Of a stretch of 64,000 bases of DNA, positions 35,895 through 47,000 are shown one piece after another. The DNA is from Ciona intestinalis (taxonomy: Eukaryota; Chordata; Ascidiacea; Phlebobranchia; Cionidae), in contig NC_020168.2 of the NCBI RefSeq assembly GCF_000224145.3, forward strand, positions 4,809,480 through 4,873,479, read 5' to 3'. The notes under the pieces are model-generated. The model was not told the DNA's origin. It worked only from the letters and a program-made list of their open reading frames with translations, and searched no databases. Numbering within the stretch: position 1 is the first letter of the stretch; each line of letters begins with the position of its first letter. Position numbers and translations under genes: made by a program.

Positions 35895-36058
35895 TTACCG
35901 TTTTTTAGCCTTTCCTTGTGTACAACCGATTCAAGACCTGAGTTCTTTCATACCAATGAGCTACGTGTCTAAAATTTTACCGTTTTTTAGCCTTTCCTTG
36001 TGTACAACCGATTCAAGGCCTGAGTTCTTTCATACCAATGAGCTACGTGTCTAAAATT
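35895..36058 (-). repeat. 82-bp tandem duplication with tRNA-like content
   Basis: Units 35895-35976 and 35977-36058 differ at one base. On the minus strand each reads ACACGTAGCTCATTGGTATG, then a degenerate TTGAATCGG, which resembles the A- and B-box spacing of a tRNA-derived SINE head. It is not a functional tRNA gene: the stems do not pair well. Confidence 0.7.
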
Positions 36059-36959
36059 TCTCTCCATATAATATGCTATACAGTATATCATACCTGTTTG
36101 ATGTTAATAATACATATGGCTTATAAACACTGATCTTCAAACACTCAGAAAACGACTGCCTTTGCGCTTCTTGCCTTAATTCCATACACACTTAACTTAA
36201 CATTGCTCTTTTACACAAACTAACTCACTGCGCCTACGCTTCAAGAAACCAGCGCTTGTAATCAGCGTACCACGCGTAGACGGAACTGATGTGGCGCAAT
36301 TATAACAATAACCGCCAGTTGTGCAAAGTTAATGAGCCATCTAACTGGCATGAACAGTCCACAAAAAAGAAATCTTAGCATTTTGGAATTCCAAACTAAA
36401 TAACACCGTGTGTGTATTTAAAAGCACGGATAATATGAACAATGTTTTGTTTTATATAATTCAACTATCTTTTATATATGGCAGCAATATGTTTTGTTTT
36501 GTAGCGATATGATACCTTTACTGTAACCATAGTGACCTGCACCAAGTTCCCAGTAACATTTTTGTTGCTACATAGTAACCCATTTGAGACATTGTGTAGC
36601 AGTTGCTATAAGCGACGAATTTATGATTGCTTTATAAAAATACCCCCTGTAAAAAGTAATGATTCAAAGATAGTAGTAAAACAGCAGTTTCAAGATTTAT
36701 AATCCTTGTCCCAAAGAACTATATTCTCGGAAAGTGGCAAACCTCAAAGAGCATGTTTACCAAAGTCTATTGGTATATTAAGTTAACGAGAACCGCTCAG
36801 TACCAGTCTATATAAAGCAGAAATTTTTGTGGCTGGCTACAATCTGCCGGATAGATGTACAGTGTAATCTTATGCTACAGGTGCAAACGGTTAAGTTATG
36901 TGCTGCTATATGTCGAAAAAATGAAGTTTCTTCCGCTATTGGACATAACGTAATATAGA

Positions 36960-37071
36960 ACTTTTGGCTTCTCTAGTATAAAAACATTAGTTTCATTTCA
37001 ACGTTTCGTCCGCTATTCGGCAAAGGTTGTTAAAATAAAGTCAATGTTTTTATCGGAAGAAGCCAAAAAGT
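36960..37071. mobile_element. Small foldback element (inverted repeat arms)
   Basis: The arms ACTTTTGGCTTCTCTAGTAT..AAAACATT (left) and AATGTTTTTATCGGAAGAAG..CCAAAAAGT (right) are inverted copies around a centre containing CAACGTTTCGTCCGC. It is about 112 bases long and stands some 95 bases upstream of the MACPF C start codon, inside the presumed 5' leader. Confidence 0.6.
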
Positions 37072-37164
37072 CTATTTACGTAGATTCGTAGAAACTGTCT
37101 GACTGAGAAATGATGTTTTCTAAACCGAATAAAACAATACTTGTTTTACAACGCAGCAGTGACT

Positions 37165-40100
37165 ATGAACAGGTTAATTGCTTCGTTTTTAGTTCTTTTT
37201 GTGCTGGCATGTTTCTTGGCAGAAGGCGAGAGTTGGTGGGCATCGAGGAGAAGACGGAGACGATACGTTCCTCCGCCTCCACCTCGCATTAACTGTGCTG
37301 TAAGTTATTGAATAATAAAAATATGAAAGAATAACGAATATTGTGACTTATTTATACAAATTTTCAGGGCGCAATTTTAGAAGCTCTAATACCGCATGTG
37401 TATTACTAAGTTAATTTTAGTTATTCATTTTTTCTTTATAACTGGTAATTTAAACAAACCTTTTAATGGTCAATGGTTTTAATTAAGCGTCTCTCCCAAA
37501 AGTACACGCACCCATCTGGGGACAGTACTAAGTCCCGAGACAGTCACCCCTGATTAATGGGGAAGCGATCACACCGTATCACGGCAACGACAATCATTAT
37601 GCTGTATAAAATGCAATTTCTATGCATTTAAACATACTTTCAGGTCTATGATAATTCTGCCATAAACATATAGGTTTCGAGTTGGGGCTCTTGGTCATCA
37701 TGTTCGAGATCTTGTTATCCCGGCGGTACAAGGTACAGAACTCGATATGTTACACGTTATCCTAAGAATGGCGGAAGCGGCTGCCCCGGTCTAACGTGGA
37801 CAACAGGATGCAATTCACAAGCATGTCCTAAATATAATTGCTACTGGGGTAAATGGGGCGGGTGGTCTTCATGCAGCAAGTGCTCAGCTTCAGCCAGGGT
37901 GAGGAAAAAGCGTATGATGCGTATATTCTGTTTTATATGGGCCGGGGTCCTACTGACTGGCACGTCTTGGGGCGTGGGATTTAGGCCTGAACACCCAGAA
38001 TCACGTGCCTATATACGGTGATGTAAAATAATTATAAATTTACAAGCTCTAAATTTTTAGAATAAAAACTCAAAGAGATGTTGCTTAAATATCTTGGTTT
38101 ACATTAAAACCAAAGTATTCAACGTTGTTTCTAAAAACTTAACGATTTAGGAGCAAAAAATATAGTTTTATTGTAATGCTTCCAATTATAGAGTCGTCTC
38201 CGAAACGTCACACAAGCTGCTATGTTCGGAGGAGCTACGTGTCCCGGCCATGAATATATGACCGCGTCTTGTCCCCATACAGCTTCATGCACAACATCAT
38301 GCCCTGCCGGTTTCTTCAAGTGTAGAGATGGTACGGACCGCTTTTGGAATCAATAAAATGAGTTTTAACGTAACTCATATTTTAACTCTCACTTTTAGCA
38401 GTTGTACTGGAAACGTTATACATATATGCAGCCCTTTTATAGGCAACTGCGACGTTATGTATTTTTGCTTAACTATTCTCTACACGTCTACAGCTTATTT
38501 ATAGCATTGTGAGCTAAGATATAGTTGGCACCTAAACCCTATAATTCCTGATCGTGGTTTAAACAATAAAAATGCCGGTCACAAAGGTGAGCATACGATT
38601 AATTAGGACAAGAAAAACGAAAAAATAACATGTAACATTTTACCCCGCCCTACTTAACTTTCGACACGCATTGGTTCAAGGTCTCACTTGTGTGAAATCC
38701 ACGTTAAGATGCAATGGCGACGATGACTGTAGCGACAACTCTGATGAGATGAATTGCCCGAAAATATTCTCTCCGTGTGGTTCATCTAAACATGGCGTCA
38801 TCCCGAATATCTATCTCGCTGGAGCAGGGTAAGACCCCACAAGTTTGTCTAGTATTGTAATTTTGTTTAACTTTCAACATATTAAACAAATTTGAATAAA
38901 AAATCGATCTAAGCGACCGTTTAACTACACAAAAAAATCATATAAAAAAACGGTATTTTTCGTTGACTTGCCTTTTTTTCAATCAGATACGATATCACCA
39001 CTGGAAAGATGGCAGGTAAAATATTGGATAACCACCAATATAACGGAAGGTGTGTGAAAGTTGTAAGCGGAGACCACAATCAAATTTACAGGCAACCTGC
39101 CAATATACAGTACTACAGATTTCAGGTCGGATTTTTTTACATTAGGCAAAAAAGTTTAGAATATTTCTAGTAGGATGGGGCAAGACAAGACACTTTTGAT
39201 TATGTTTCTAGTCCCATTTTGTAAAAAATAGTGTATTTACAGAATTAAACAGCCGTCCCCCCTCCCTGGTGCTTAAAAAAATCGTTGTTAGTTGTTTAAA
39301 ACACGGTTACGATATATGGGATTCTGTTGCTAACGGTATTTGGTTGCCTATCGTACTTCACGGTATACTATAAAAATCTTCGTCCAGGAGGGAAACTTTC
39401 TTTTTAACGATTCTACAAATACCTTTTTGAAATACGCAGTATTACCGTAAGCTGTAAAAGAGATAATATGCCATAACATTTTATTCCAGGTTTCTGTAGA
39501 TTCGACCTTTACGACCAAGGCATACAGCAGTGCTAAAGATTACGTTGAAGACCAACGAAAGGCAATGTCAACAAAAGTTTCAGCCAGCGTCAGTTATGGA
39601 AGTAAGCCATATATAAAGTTTAACAACGTCTTAACACGCAAACCAAGCGAACTTATAGTTTCAGAAAGGAATTTAAGTGTTTCTATTAAAGACTTCTTAT
39701 AAGTTACAGCCTACCTACGCAGTGTGCTGCTGGTCCAAACATGTTTTTTGTAATTACGAAGACGCCCACCTTTACTGCTATTGAACGAAGGTCGTGCAAT
39801 TTTGATAAAACATTAAATATAAAACCACAATCATTAAAACGCATCTGAGTAAATACACGAACCACAAATTCTCTCACTGGTAGTAAACAATTTAAAGGGC
39901 TTTTCTTCAGCAGCTGCATTTCCATGAGCTTAACATTATATACTTTTTGCTCCCAAAGCCGCGTTCTTCTCTGCTTCAGTCAGCTCCAGTTACACTGGTA
40001 GTAAAAGCACAAAACAAGTTGTACAACAGGCAAGCAACAACGATGCACAATTCTTCACAGTCACGAGCGAAATCAAACTAGCTCAGTTCAGGTAATCAAA

Positions 40101-41802
40101 GTAAATCATAATCTTTTTCGTGACCCATTGAATTTAATAGGCATGAGCCGTCTTACCCCACTATATTATACACTGTCTTACAACTATATACACGCTGTAT
40201 ATAGTGTAGGCTACATAGGCTGGTACATGAGAATTACATAGTATTAACTACATACTACATACATACAGAACCGTCAGAGGAAACTACATTCTTTCGCATA
40301 ACTTCCGACGCCGTCTTCGTGATCTACCATCTCACTACGATTTCATGAAATATCTTCAAGTGATAGCTGACTATGGAACGCATTTCTATTCATCGGGTGT
40401 TTTAGGTGGCAAGTACGACTACACATACAGATACTCCAAAAATGAGCTGAGATCTTCAGGTAACTATATTCAACAAGTTAATTTGAAACAAGTTTCTGCA
40501 TTGTCGGTGTCGACATATATGTGGTAACTTGTAAGCGGTGCTGACTTGTATTAAACAGAACACCACTGTTAACGACTATTGTTGCCCGCCATACGAGGAT
40601 GAATAAGTTACCTTTATTCATTTATTTGCTTATTTCAGTTATAATGATTAGCGTTGCCCAGTTCAACGAGGACGAATAAATTAACTCATTTTCTGATTTC
40701 AGTTACAATGACTGTGGTTGCCCGGCCACGCGAGGATGAACAAGTTCCATTATTTCATTCATTTGTTGTTTTCAGGTTTGAGTGAATCAGATCAAAAACA
40801 CTGCCTCTCTCTGGAAGCGTCAGCCAGGTATATGGGCGTCAGTGCATCCGCATCCACGAGTGGTTGTTCGTCAAACTCGCTGTCGAAAAAACATGGAAGT
40901 AAGAGTTTGAACTTCTGGTATTATACTGTTGCACTGGTTTACTCATTTTTCACAACAATTAACAAGGGTCTATAACAGTCGCTAGGATACGATTCGTAAC
41001 CGAAGAAAAGCCGTAATAAACTATCGTTACAGTTTAAGGTTTACAGCTAAAAAACATTTATTCAGAATACATATATGTATTCTGTTACGAAAGCACATCA
41101 TTTATCGCAGGCAGCTTCACCAAGTCAGCAAGCGAGGTAATTTCTAAAGTCGTCGGTGGTTCGTCTTCTGCAGCAGCTTCCTTGACCTTTGGAAAAAATC
41201 CGGACAGTTCGAAGTATGACGCGTGGGTGAAAACTGTCAAGGCGAACCCAACAATGATTGACTTTCAGGTTTAATTGGATTTTAATTTCATTCGGTATTG
41301 AAACGTTTGCTGTTGTGTAACGCGGTCGTGCCTTTTATTTCTTAACTTTTACGTGGTATAGTAGGGTGGGGGGAGGTGGAACACTTTTCTATCCATTTTC
41401 TCGTCCCATTTGATAGAAGTAAACAAAAAACATTTAAAGAACGATCCGAATATTTGGATATGATGTGCTAAAGCTGTCCCGTCTTCCATCACCCTGCTAT
41501 ATTACTGCTGTAATCTGTCCTCTTTTCGTTTTTTTTTACTATACAAGGTTACTGAAAGAGACAACCTATATCCTGTGTTCTGTTTATACTTTCAGCTCAC
41601 ACCTATCAGCGCAGTGATACCTGATTCCGCAAAGAGACGAAACATGCAACAAGCCTTGTATCACTACATGAGCAAATACGATTATAACACATGCAAGGGA
41701 ACATGCTACAACGGGGCTGGCAAAATCATCACCAACGCCGGGAAAACTTGCACTTGCCTTTGCAAATCTCCATACACAGGCCAAGATTGTCACAACCGTT
41801 AA
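37165..41802 (+). CDS. Complement C6/C9-like MACPF protein, gene C
   Basis: Exons: 37165-37299, 37674-37898, 38192-38330, 38681-38828, 38987-39125, 39490-39601, 39959-40091, 40269-40459, 40776-40898, 41111-41268 and 41596-41802, giving 569 residues. The start at 37165 is chosen because it opens a proper signal peptide; an overlapping frame from 37110 does not. The mature N-terminus again has Trp, six Arg and a proline run (YVPPPPPR). TSP1 motifs are WGSWSSC and WGKWGGW; the LDLa motif is DDDCSDNSDE; the MACPF signature is YGTHFYSSGVLGGKY; the EGF-like module ends CLCKSPYTGQDC. It is the most diverged of the three, with small length changes in exons 1, 2, 3, 4 and 7, and none of the near-identity seen between A and B. 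Intron 8 contains three SINE-tail-like repeats. Confidence 0.92.
39168..39372. mobile_element. Diverged GGTGGGG palindromic MITE, intron 5 of MACPF C
   Basis: The left end is TAGTAGGATGGGGCAAGACA. The interior TAGTTGTTTAAAACACGGTT is preserved; the right end is worn. Confidence 0.6.
40505..40775 (+). repeat. SINE-tail tandem repeat ending in the exon 9 splice acceptor
   Basis: A SINE tail starts near 40505 (ATATGTGGTAACTTGTAAGC). Its terminal portion then repeats about three times with a 65-75 base period: CGACTATTGTTGCCC..GAGGATGAATAAGTT, GATTAGCGTTGCCC..GAGGACGAATAAATT and GACTGTGGTTGCCC..GAGGATGAACAAGTT. Each unit ends in a pyrimidine-rich TTTCAG. The last of these, at 40770-40775, is the acceptor used for exon 9 of MACPF gene C. 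Confidence 0.75.
41359..41501. mobile_element. GGTGGGG palindromic MITE, intron 10 of MACPF C
   Basis: The 143-base copy has ends TAGTAGGGTGGGGGGAGGTG and GTCTTCCATCACCCTGCTAT. Confidence 0.8.
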
Positions 41803-41816
41803 CTTCACTTAACATA

Positions 41817-42009
41817 TAGTAGGTTGGGGAAAGATGGGACACCTTTATTACATAATATTTAAATATCCTGATCCTGTTTTTAACAATTAACAAAGATCTA
41901 TAGAAGCCGTAAAGTTATGGTTTTATAATTCTTTGAATGTTCTATGTTTACTACCAAATGTGACCAGTAAATAGAACGAAAATGTGTCCCATCCTCCCCC
42001 ACCGTACTA
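41817..42009. mobile_element. GGTGGGG palindromic MITE
   Basis: Near full length (193 bases), from TAGTAGGTTGGGGAAAGATG to CATCCTCCCCCACCGTACTA. It begins 15 bases after the MACPF C stop codon, so it lies within that gene's 3' UTR. Confidence 0.88.
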
Positions 42010-42216
42010 TATATATTCTGAGCACATATTATAACATATCTTAAATCTAATTAAACTTATTGCATGAAACCAATAACTCAAGTTATCTTTACTTGTAGAC
42101 TCGTAGAGTATATAAATCACTTATTCGCATTTATTAATAAACTTGAATAATTTTGCATATATGGTAGTTTATATTTAGCGTATACCAGGGCAGTTCTATA
42201 ATCCCTATATTAATAT

Positions 42217-42404
42217 GGTGGGGTGGGGAAATATGGGATCTTTTCATTCGATTTCTCGTTCCATTTGGTAGTAAACAAACAAAATTAAAGAACTATAAAA
42301 CCATGCCCTCTCGACTTCCGTAGACCGTTGTTAATTGTTTAAAACACGATCAGGATTTTTGAATATTATACGCAAAAAGTTTACCATCTTTCCCCAGAGT
42401 ACTA
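42217..42404. mobile_element. GGTGGGG palindromic MITE
   Basis: An intergenic copy inverted relative to the 41817 element: the arm GTTTACCATCTTTCCCC is at its right end and the interior runs in the opposite order. Confidence 0.75.
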
Positions 42405-42845
42405 TATCTGTAAGTTACATTTACAGCAACACGTTGTACAGTGGGACAATAGAATTATAACACACCTAATTGGTCCGTAGCAGTACAAGTATAAATTAAG
42501 CGAAAAAACGTTTATACCAGAGTGACAGCCAATATTAAATGTTGACGCCTTTAAATTGAACGAGTATGGTTTGTTTACACGTTGTTAATCATATTATATT
42601 TGATGATCTTTTAACGGCCAAGGTAATAAAAACCCTCTTAAACATCTCTAACGCCAACGTGCGGATTAAATTTACAGAACTTAAGCCAACTCAGAGAGCC
42701 GAAATATAGGTTGGAATTGGCAGTCTGCAGCAAACTGCAAAATTATTTTTATTTTATAGAGCGAGCTTGGGAACAAATTACGTTAAAGCACAAAATACAT
42801 CACACAGTGCACAGTTTAAGTTAAGCTTGACTATATCGGTACATA

Positions 42846-43043
42846 TAGTAGGGTGGGAGAAGATGGGACACCTTTCGCCCATAATATCCAAATATCCTGT
42901 GATCGTGTTTTTAACAATTAACTACAGTCTATGGAAGTTGTGAGGGTACAACTTTATAACTCTTTGAATGTTCTTTGTTTACTACCAAATAAGACAAGAA
43001 GGTATATAATGCAACAGTGTCCCATCTTTCCCTAACCTACGAT
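42846..43043. mobile_element. GGTGGGG palindromic MITE
   Basis: A 198-base intergenic copy, from TAGTAGGGTGGGAGAAGATG to CCATCTTTCCCTAACCTAC. Confidence 0.85.
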
Positions 43044-44018
43044 ATTGAAATGTTTAAACCTATACCTGCAGACGTATTGGCTAATATAAAACTAGCAAGT
43101 TGGCCCGTGTGTATTAAACAGCCATAATCATAATGTCATTAAATGGGCGATTTATTGGGCCGTTCGTTTTTAATTTAGAGTCTGCAAACAAATTACGGTG
43201 TTTGAACACACACAAACAGAAAGGAGCTCGTAAGGTTGCTTTGACGATGTGCACTCATCAATATGTAGATAAACCACAGACCAGGTTTTGTAGCAATTTA
43301 GGGACAACATATATTTTGTAATGTTAAAAATTTTAGGCAATTGGAATGTGCCAAGTTCGTTACTATTTCTTTCTTAATGTTTTTTTTAACCACTGTAGTA
43401 AAAAGAATACGAAATGGAAGTTATGCAGTTGAGCGGAATCAGCAACGCCAAAGTAATCAAATATTATTTAGTTCGCGCCATGTGAGTGTCAGAATGTTTG
43501 GTCGCTCGTATAATCTTTACTTTGATCAAGTGGAAGTTCTGAACGATCAACAGGGTTGTCAGGAACAAAATATTGACATTCAGACTTATGCGTAATAGCA
43601 GGGGTATGTTCGGTCTGAAGACTTCTTCAAAAAAAGATTAGTTATATTTACCAGACGTCTTCCGTATCCGGTCGGACAGCCTAATCAAATATTGCAAACG
43701 CTGTGGTCAGGTTACAACATGCCCGTGATCAGCATCGAACAACAAACGACCATCATCGTATATATTAGGTCTGCACTAATACTAAATAAAGATTCCTGGT
43801 GTCGCCGCAAAAGTTTATACGAGGTTCCACAACGTCATTATAGTTATTCATTAACATAAAATTTATAGGGGAAAACTAAATATAGACATTGTATAAAGGA
43901 TGCAGCATCATTTGAGCAAATTCTGCGGCTTCTCACTTTAGGCTGTTGTTAGAGAAAAGTTGTGCGTATTTTATAAAAATAGAACTGAACTGCTGGGCTG
44001 CAATTAAAGTGATACGCA

Positions 44019-47000
44019 ATGGGTTGTACGTCGAGTGTGACTGCAAAAGTAGAAGAGCAGGAGACGAGTAAAAACAACTTTCAAATACCGACCATTAGCA
44101 AAGATGAAGACACCACCTCGGATTATTCGAGTATCGGAGCTTTGGGAAATACTTTATCAAACGAAGACTTCAGACGGCTAAGTGTGCTCACTGTGAGGAA
44201 CGGTAACATCAGCTGCCGTGCTGTTACAAAGACCGGAACGCCACAAACTGTATTGAGAGACGTGGATACTGGTCTTCCGGTTCACACACCGCATCTTTCT
44301 CTCAGCAGTCATGACAGCACACAAAGTACACCGACGGCTAAGACTCGTCGCCCAAGGCAACAAGCGCAGAAAAAGAGTCCTGTAAAAGCTGTAAAAATAC
44401 GGCCAATGAAACAGTCTTCGCTTGCACCACCAAATCCAAACCACCATTATATCACGAGGTCAACTCCCACGTCCCCTTACATGACAAAAGGGAAACGACG
44501 AGCTTCACAAAACGGTGGAAGATCCTCTACATTGGAGCTGCGTAACAGGTAAACTTTTTCTCATGTAATAAGTAGTTTAAGGCAGTTCGTATCACGCGTG
44601 TTTGTTATGAAAACGTTTAACCATTGCATACAGTTTAAACGACTCGCAGCGGTTGCTTAATAAAGCGTTAAGAGAATTGAGCGAAAGCCTTTCGGAAAGC
44701 CATGGAAACATTTTCAGTCTTGGTCGAGACGAAGACGCTGCCTTTCCAAGTATATTGCACAGTTTTTAAAAATTATGCCATGTTGGCTTTACCCTATGTT
44801 TCTGATAGGCTCCAGGGCGTCAGTTTCACCAGCAACAAGTCGGGTGAGCACACAGTCGTTGCTGAACGAAGCTGATTCTGAAATTATCTTGGACGTTGGA
44901 AGTGGCTACTGCAAAGCAGGTTTCAGTCATGAAGATGTACCGTCTGTTGTATTCCCTACCATCGTAGGAAGACCGATCTCGGAAGATGTTCTTCCAGGAG
45001 TAGCGTTAGATGAAAAGTTTATTGGAAACGAAGCAAAGTTAAGAAAAGATGCTCTCACGTTTTCGGTTTGTGAATTATGTGTGAAATAAACATTACATAT
45101 TTACGTTAATGCTTTTAAAACTGGTACGCCATGGGAAATTATGTTTAAATAGTAAGGGGTGGGGGTTGTGTTTTAAACAATTTACAGCGGCCCATGGTAG
45201 TCGCGAGGATACAGGTTTATGCTTCTTTGAATGTTCTTTGTATACTACAAAACGGGACGGGAAAACAGATTGGAAAGATGTGCTATCTATCCTCAGCACC
45301 CTACTATAATCTTTAAACATATAGTGCTTTTTGTACATTATTCTATACACAGAATACACGCACTGCACAAGTTAACTTTGATTATTGCTGTAATTTAAAA
45401 CCAGGCACCAGTTCGTCGAGGTATTGTTCAGAACTGGGACGAATGGATGGGCGTTGTAGACCACGTACTAAATATGGAAATGAAAATAGAAAGAGACGAC
45501 TTCGGAATTGTGCTGCCTCAACCCACCACTACTAACCGTGAAAGCTTAGAAAAAATTGCCGAAGTATATTCTATATAATCCTAAGCCTAATTTTACAATT
45601 ACTAACTTTCAAATTTAATTTAATAGATGATCTTTGAAATACCGAAAGTAAACCGAATTTTCCTCGCACGAAGCGCACCCATGGCACTGCATGCGTTTGG
45701 TATGACATCGGGATTATTAGTTAGCATTGGTCACGATGTTTCGAGCTGCGTCCCCGTATTGCAAGGTATTATAATGTCGTTTGAAGCATTATATATGCAA
45801 GTGTCGGTAAATAAGATGATACATTCATAGTACTGTGCGGGGTAAGATGTGTATAACTATTACATAAATAGTATCCCATATTGCCTAATCGTGCTTTAAC
45901 AATTAATACCGCTTGTTTGGAATCGAAAACATTGACCAACTTACCCCTATATAAAGTATTTATACCTGCAGGAAACGTACTGGAGGAAGGAATACGTGAA
46001 TTAAACATAGGTGGATCAGATATAACGCAAACTTTGAAAATGTTGATGAAAGAACAAAAACCAACTCTTTCCTCATTTCGAAACTTTTTCCATGGTAAAT
46101 ATAAATATCACTATAAGGGTATTGTACGTTTTACAAGAGCAGTTCAGCTGCTTTTACTTGCTTCAGAACCCAAGCTTGCTTAAATGTGATATGGCCTAAT
46201 TTATACAAAACAATGAAAAGAATGTGTACATTTACTTAAAAAATAACAAGTCATTTATTCATAATACAGATGACATAACAAAAGCAATGATGGAACGTCT
46301 ATGTTACGTCATGGTCAACGAAAACCGTGATTCCCGTACAAGTCCAAGACCCCGAACTTATTCCCTACCAACTGGTGGTACAGTTAATCTGGGAAGAGAA
46401 CGATTTTTAGCTCCAGAAATTTTATTTAAGCCGGGACTTTTTGGAGGTAAGCAGTTTAAAACATTTTTTTACTGCGGAGAGATTATTAAATTTTATAACA
46501 GAAAGATAGGATTTTTTTATTTTTTTTATCTTTACAATCAGCAAACGCACTATGCTTACTCAGTAAGTGATATATCAAGCTACACCATGACAATTTGTCG
46601 GCTGCGGTCCATAAATTATCTTGTGAATATACCCGCCCTTTGAAGCTTATAGCCAATTCGGGCACGTTTTGTTTGGCCGTTGCAAATCGAGAGAAAATAT
46701 CAAAGTCAACACAGCGTCCGTTTGTGATAATAGTTCATAACGTCGTCGGTCATCGTACTTTAGGGAGATGACATTAGATTGTTTGCCACACGCTTTATAA
46801 CCAATGTCCACTCTTGTTTGCGGTGAACGCCTAAACGCGCTTTTCATTGAAAACGAAAAAATGCATTATGCGGCTGTCAAAACAAGTTAAACAGTCCATC
46901 AAAGGTTTATCATATGTTTTGAAATATTTTACATCGCGTGTATGTTGATGCATTGCCTATACCAAAGATATCTTTAGTACGCCATGGTTGATGTTACACT

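Larger units (their letters stand above)
35638..37164. other. Intergenic region between MACPF B and C
   Basis: This stretch holds the 3' UTR of B, an 82-base tandem duplication (35895-36058), a TATA element CTATATAAAG at 36808-36817 and a small inverted repeat (36960-37071) just upstream of gene C. The TATA box lies about 350 bases before the start codon at 37165. No gene is supported. Confidence 0.5.
41803..44018. other. Intergenic region between MACPF C and the actin-like gene
   Basis: The 2.2-kb region carries three palindromic MITEs (41817-42009, 42217-42404, 42846-43043). The rest is AT-rich. Open frames at 43133-43321 and 43341-43595 have no recognisable domain and are not called as genes. 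Confidence 0.55.

Noticed and set aside
35895..36058. Candidate tRNA genes on the minus strand
   Set aside because: The A- and B-box-like words are present but the acceptor and anticodon stems do not pair; a degraded SINE head fits better.
37110..37292. Overlapping ATG frame at the start of MACPF gene C
   Set aside because: It lacks a signal peptide and does not join exon 2 in phase; the frame from 37165 has both.
43133..43321. 62-codon ATG open frame in the MACPF C to actin-like intergenic region
   Set aside because: Composition and lack of neighbours in phase give no support for a gene.
43341..43595. 84-codon open frame upstream of the actin-like gene
   Set aside because: It has no ATG at its start, no recognisable domain and no in-phase splice partners. 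It lies between MITEs and is best read as chance.
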